NCBI GenBank assembly: GCA_002914845.1
Contig: JXTC01000160.1
Span: 101,458-165,457, forward strand
Direction: 5' to 3'
Source of the DNA: Trema orientale
Lineage: Eukaryota > Streptophyta > Magnoliopsida > Rosales > Cannabaceae
DNA length: 64,000 bases
The translations under genes were made by a program, and so were the position numbers. This document shows positions 62,045 to 64,000 of this stretch, piece by piece; within the stretch, counting starts at the first letter, position 1; each line of letters starts with the position of its first letter. Under the pieces are notes generated by a model that searched no databases, had not been told where the DNA came from, and saw nothing but the letters and a program-made list of their open reading frames with translations.

Positions 62045-64000
62045 ATGTCTTCGCCAAGTAAACGCCGGGAGATGGATTTGATGAAACTGTAATATTTTTT
62101 TTCTTCTTTTTTTTTTTTTTGTAAATTGTTTAATATTTATTTATTTATTGTTCACTTGGGTTTGATTGTTGGTGCAAAATTAGGATGATGAGTGATTACA
62201 AGGTGGAGATGATCAATGATGGAATGCAAGAGTTCTATGTGGATTTTCATGGACCTAAAGAGAGTAAATCATCAATACCCATTTCTTATTTTCACCGTTT
62301 TCTTATCATTTTTTTCTCTTTATTTGTGTTTATTTGAGCTATTTTTGATATTTTCTTTCTGGGTTTTCTTTGTATATCTCTATTTGTTGTGGCTTTTTTT
62401 TTTTCCCCCCCAGTGGTTACCATGTGAAAAACGTTTTAGCTCTGGATAAGCATATAGTTAAAAAAATTGCTGACCATTTGTTTGTTCTATGAATTATTTC
62501 ACTCAACTTTGGTTCCCACTGGACCATTTCAGCTTTTCTTTTCATAAAGAGATGATTTTAGCACTGACTAAATCAACTTAAATTACATTTAATAATTTTG
62601 ATTCTTCAATTTAGTTTGTAATTTGGTGTTATTGAAAACTAACTTATGTATTACTCGGGGCTTACTTCCTCTGATTGTTCAAAAATGGGTCGCAATTGTT
62701 TTCCATTCACATTTTGGCTTTTGCCTTCTAATTGTCAAATAAAAATTTATTATGCTTCTGAGGATTTAGACTTTGAATAAGAAGTTTTTTCTTTTCCCCG
62801 GATGGAACATGTTCAGGTCCTTATGAGAAAGGTGTGTGGAGGATTAGGGTGGAGCTGCCAGATGCTTATCCTTATAAATCTCCTTCTATTGGCTTTGTCA
62901 ACAGAATCTACCATCCAAATGTCGATGAAATGTGAGTTGAAGGGTGTTGAACATTTGCTATTTTTCGCTCGTTGTATTTCTTCTTCTTTTGTTCTTTTTG
63001 AGGGTAATTTGTGTTTGATCCTAGTATGAAGCTAGTTTTTCAAGTTTGGCTAATTTGGGGCCTTTTGAGTTCCAGGTCTGGCTCAGTTTGTTTAGATGTT
63101 ATCAACCAGACTTGGAGCCCCATGTTTGGTACGCTATTTCATTACTCTTTTCCTGCCGTATTGTAAATTCCTTCTGTTTTATTAGGTGGCTCTATGACAT
63201 GTTACTACTGAGTTTTCTGGTGCTCTATGATGTTGCTCTTCCCGCATTGAAATTGACTGTGAAATTGACATTTTCTTGTTTTTCCTTATCTAATTTTGTT
63301 TTCAGACCTGGTCAATGTGTTTGAAGTGTTTCTTCCTCAACTCCTTCTGTATCCGAATCCATCAGATCCATTGAATGGAGAAGCTGCTGCACTTATGATG
63401 CGTGATCGTCCTGCATATGATCAGAGAGTAAAAGGTAGTAGTCTCTCTCGAGAATTTGTGACCTTTAGTACATACTGATGTCTCCTTAATCCCCACATGG
63501 CATGCAAGAAACTCTCTTTGTTTTTCGTTTTTCACTCCTCGCACTCATAGCTACATTGTTGCGGGATTGAGTTGCATGTCCTTTTAGTTTGTTATTGTAA
63601 CTCCTTTGTTCTGAAGTCCATGCCACTTCTGTTGTATCTTAACTCTAACCTTCACACTGTCCTATGTGGTTGATTGTCTGTCTTCTTCTCCTCCTTTTTT
63701 TTTTTTTTTTTGGCATTTGAGATACACTTTTCTGTTACAATTTCAAGAAGTTTTGAACCACATAACTCAATAAAACACGAGATTTACATTCTGATTGTGC
63801 CCGGCTTTAATTGGATCAAGCCTTTTACTTCTTCATTGTTGCCAAGATTTTATTTTTCATTTGAGTCACTTGTATTTCTAGAGAGGTTGCCCTTTTCAAG
63901 GTGTCACCCCACTTTTGTTTTTCAAGTTAGAACTTAAAAGTTCTGTGCTTTATTCTTCTAATCATATTAGTGGAAACTATTGACCTTGCAGAAAATTTGA
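62045..64000 (+). CDS. UBC4/5/6-like: Ubiquitin-conjugating enzyme E2, UBC4/5/6 (UBE2H) type, partial
   Basis: E2 enzymes accept ubiquitin from E1 on a cysteine and pass it on with an E3. Exons: 62045-62088, 62184-62263, 62817-62931, 63076-63128, 63306-63434 and 63992 to the right edge, about 143 of some 185 codons. The start [15 protein letters not shown] and the second exon [19 protein letters not shown] are typical of this class. Later blocks are [16 protein letters not shown] with RIYHPNV after it, the active-site block [17 protein letters not shown] (Cys about residue 85), [20 protein letters not shown] and [13 protein letters not shown]. The acidic C-terminal tail lies off the edge. All splice phases agree. 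The classical HPN motif is present as HPNV. No lesion seen. Confidence 0.95.

Overview
The window is nuclear DNA of a flowering plant, almost certainly a eudicot. The evidence is AT-rich spacers, many short spliced exons with plant-type GT-AG introns, and protein sequences that match families best known from Arabidopsis (XPB1, plant beta-adaptin, SR45a, AFR, RHB1A, ARID-ELM2 protein, UBC4/5/6). I cannot name the species from sequence alone. Four runs of N (15, 4, 1 and 1 bases) show that it is a draft assembly.

Genes, left to right: (1) the N-terminal half of the TFIIH helicase XPB on the minus strand, running off the left edge; (2) a complete 15-exon beta-adaptin gene (13775-20169, plus) whose exon 7 is cut by an assembly gap; (3) a 13-exon TMEM8/PGAP6-like membrane protein locus (21102-25562, plus) that is broken by frameshifts and stops and is called here a pseudogene; (4) SR45a, a Tra2-like splicing factor (30624-33132, plus); (5) an AFR/SAP30-like histone deacetylase complex subunit with a long uORF-rich leader (CDS 42097-45441, plus); (6) an RHB1A-type RING-H2 ubiquitin ligase (50349-51460, plus); (7) a two-exon ARID plus ELM2-like nuclear protein (54149-56921, plus); (8) an E2 ubiquitin-conjugating enzyme of the UBC4/5/6 (UBE2H) type running off the right edge (62045 onward, plus).

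The spacers are rich in transposon traces. Three non-autonomous hAT-type elements have perfect 8-bp target-site duplications (3354-3735, 47197-47772, 59938-60647). A tRNA-derived SINE has a perfect 16-bp target-site duplication and a doubled A-box region (53245-53480). There is a decayed PIF/Harbinger element with recognisable transposase pieces (33829-36508), a Tourist-like MITE (4297-4872), a second MITE type with TA flanks (60916-61344), and a MITE family present twice (5727-6013 and 12712-13003). Tandem arrays lie at 11390-12025, 26560-27950, 33330-33535 and 35900-36310.

The genes are unrelated housekeeping or regulatory genes, as is normal on a plant chromosome. They do not form a cluster or pathway, although both an E2 and an E3 of the ubiquitin system and two chromatin factors are present. 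I found no CRISPR array, no tRNA or rRNA gene, no viral insertion and no gene-cluster-type novel system. The most interesting points are small-scale: a GC-AG intron and a local duplication that copies a 5' splice site in XPB, the stepwise decay of the TMEM8-like gene, the uORF-rich AFR leader, the clean SINE insertion, and a palindrome-containing degenerate array at 26.6-27.9 kb.
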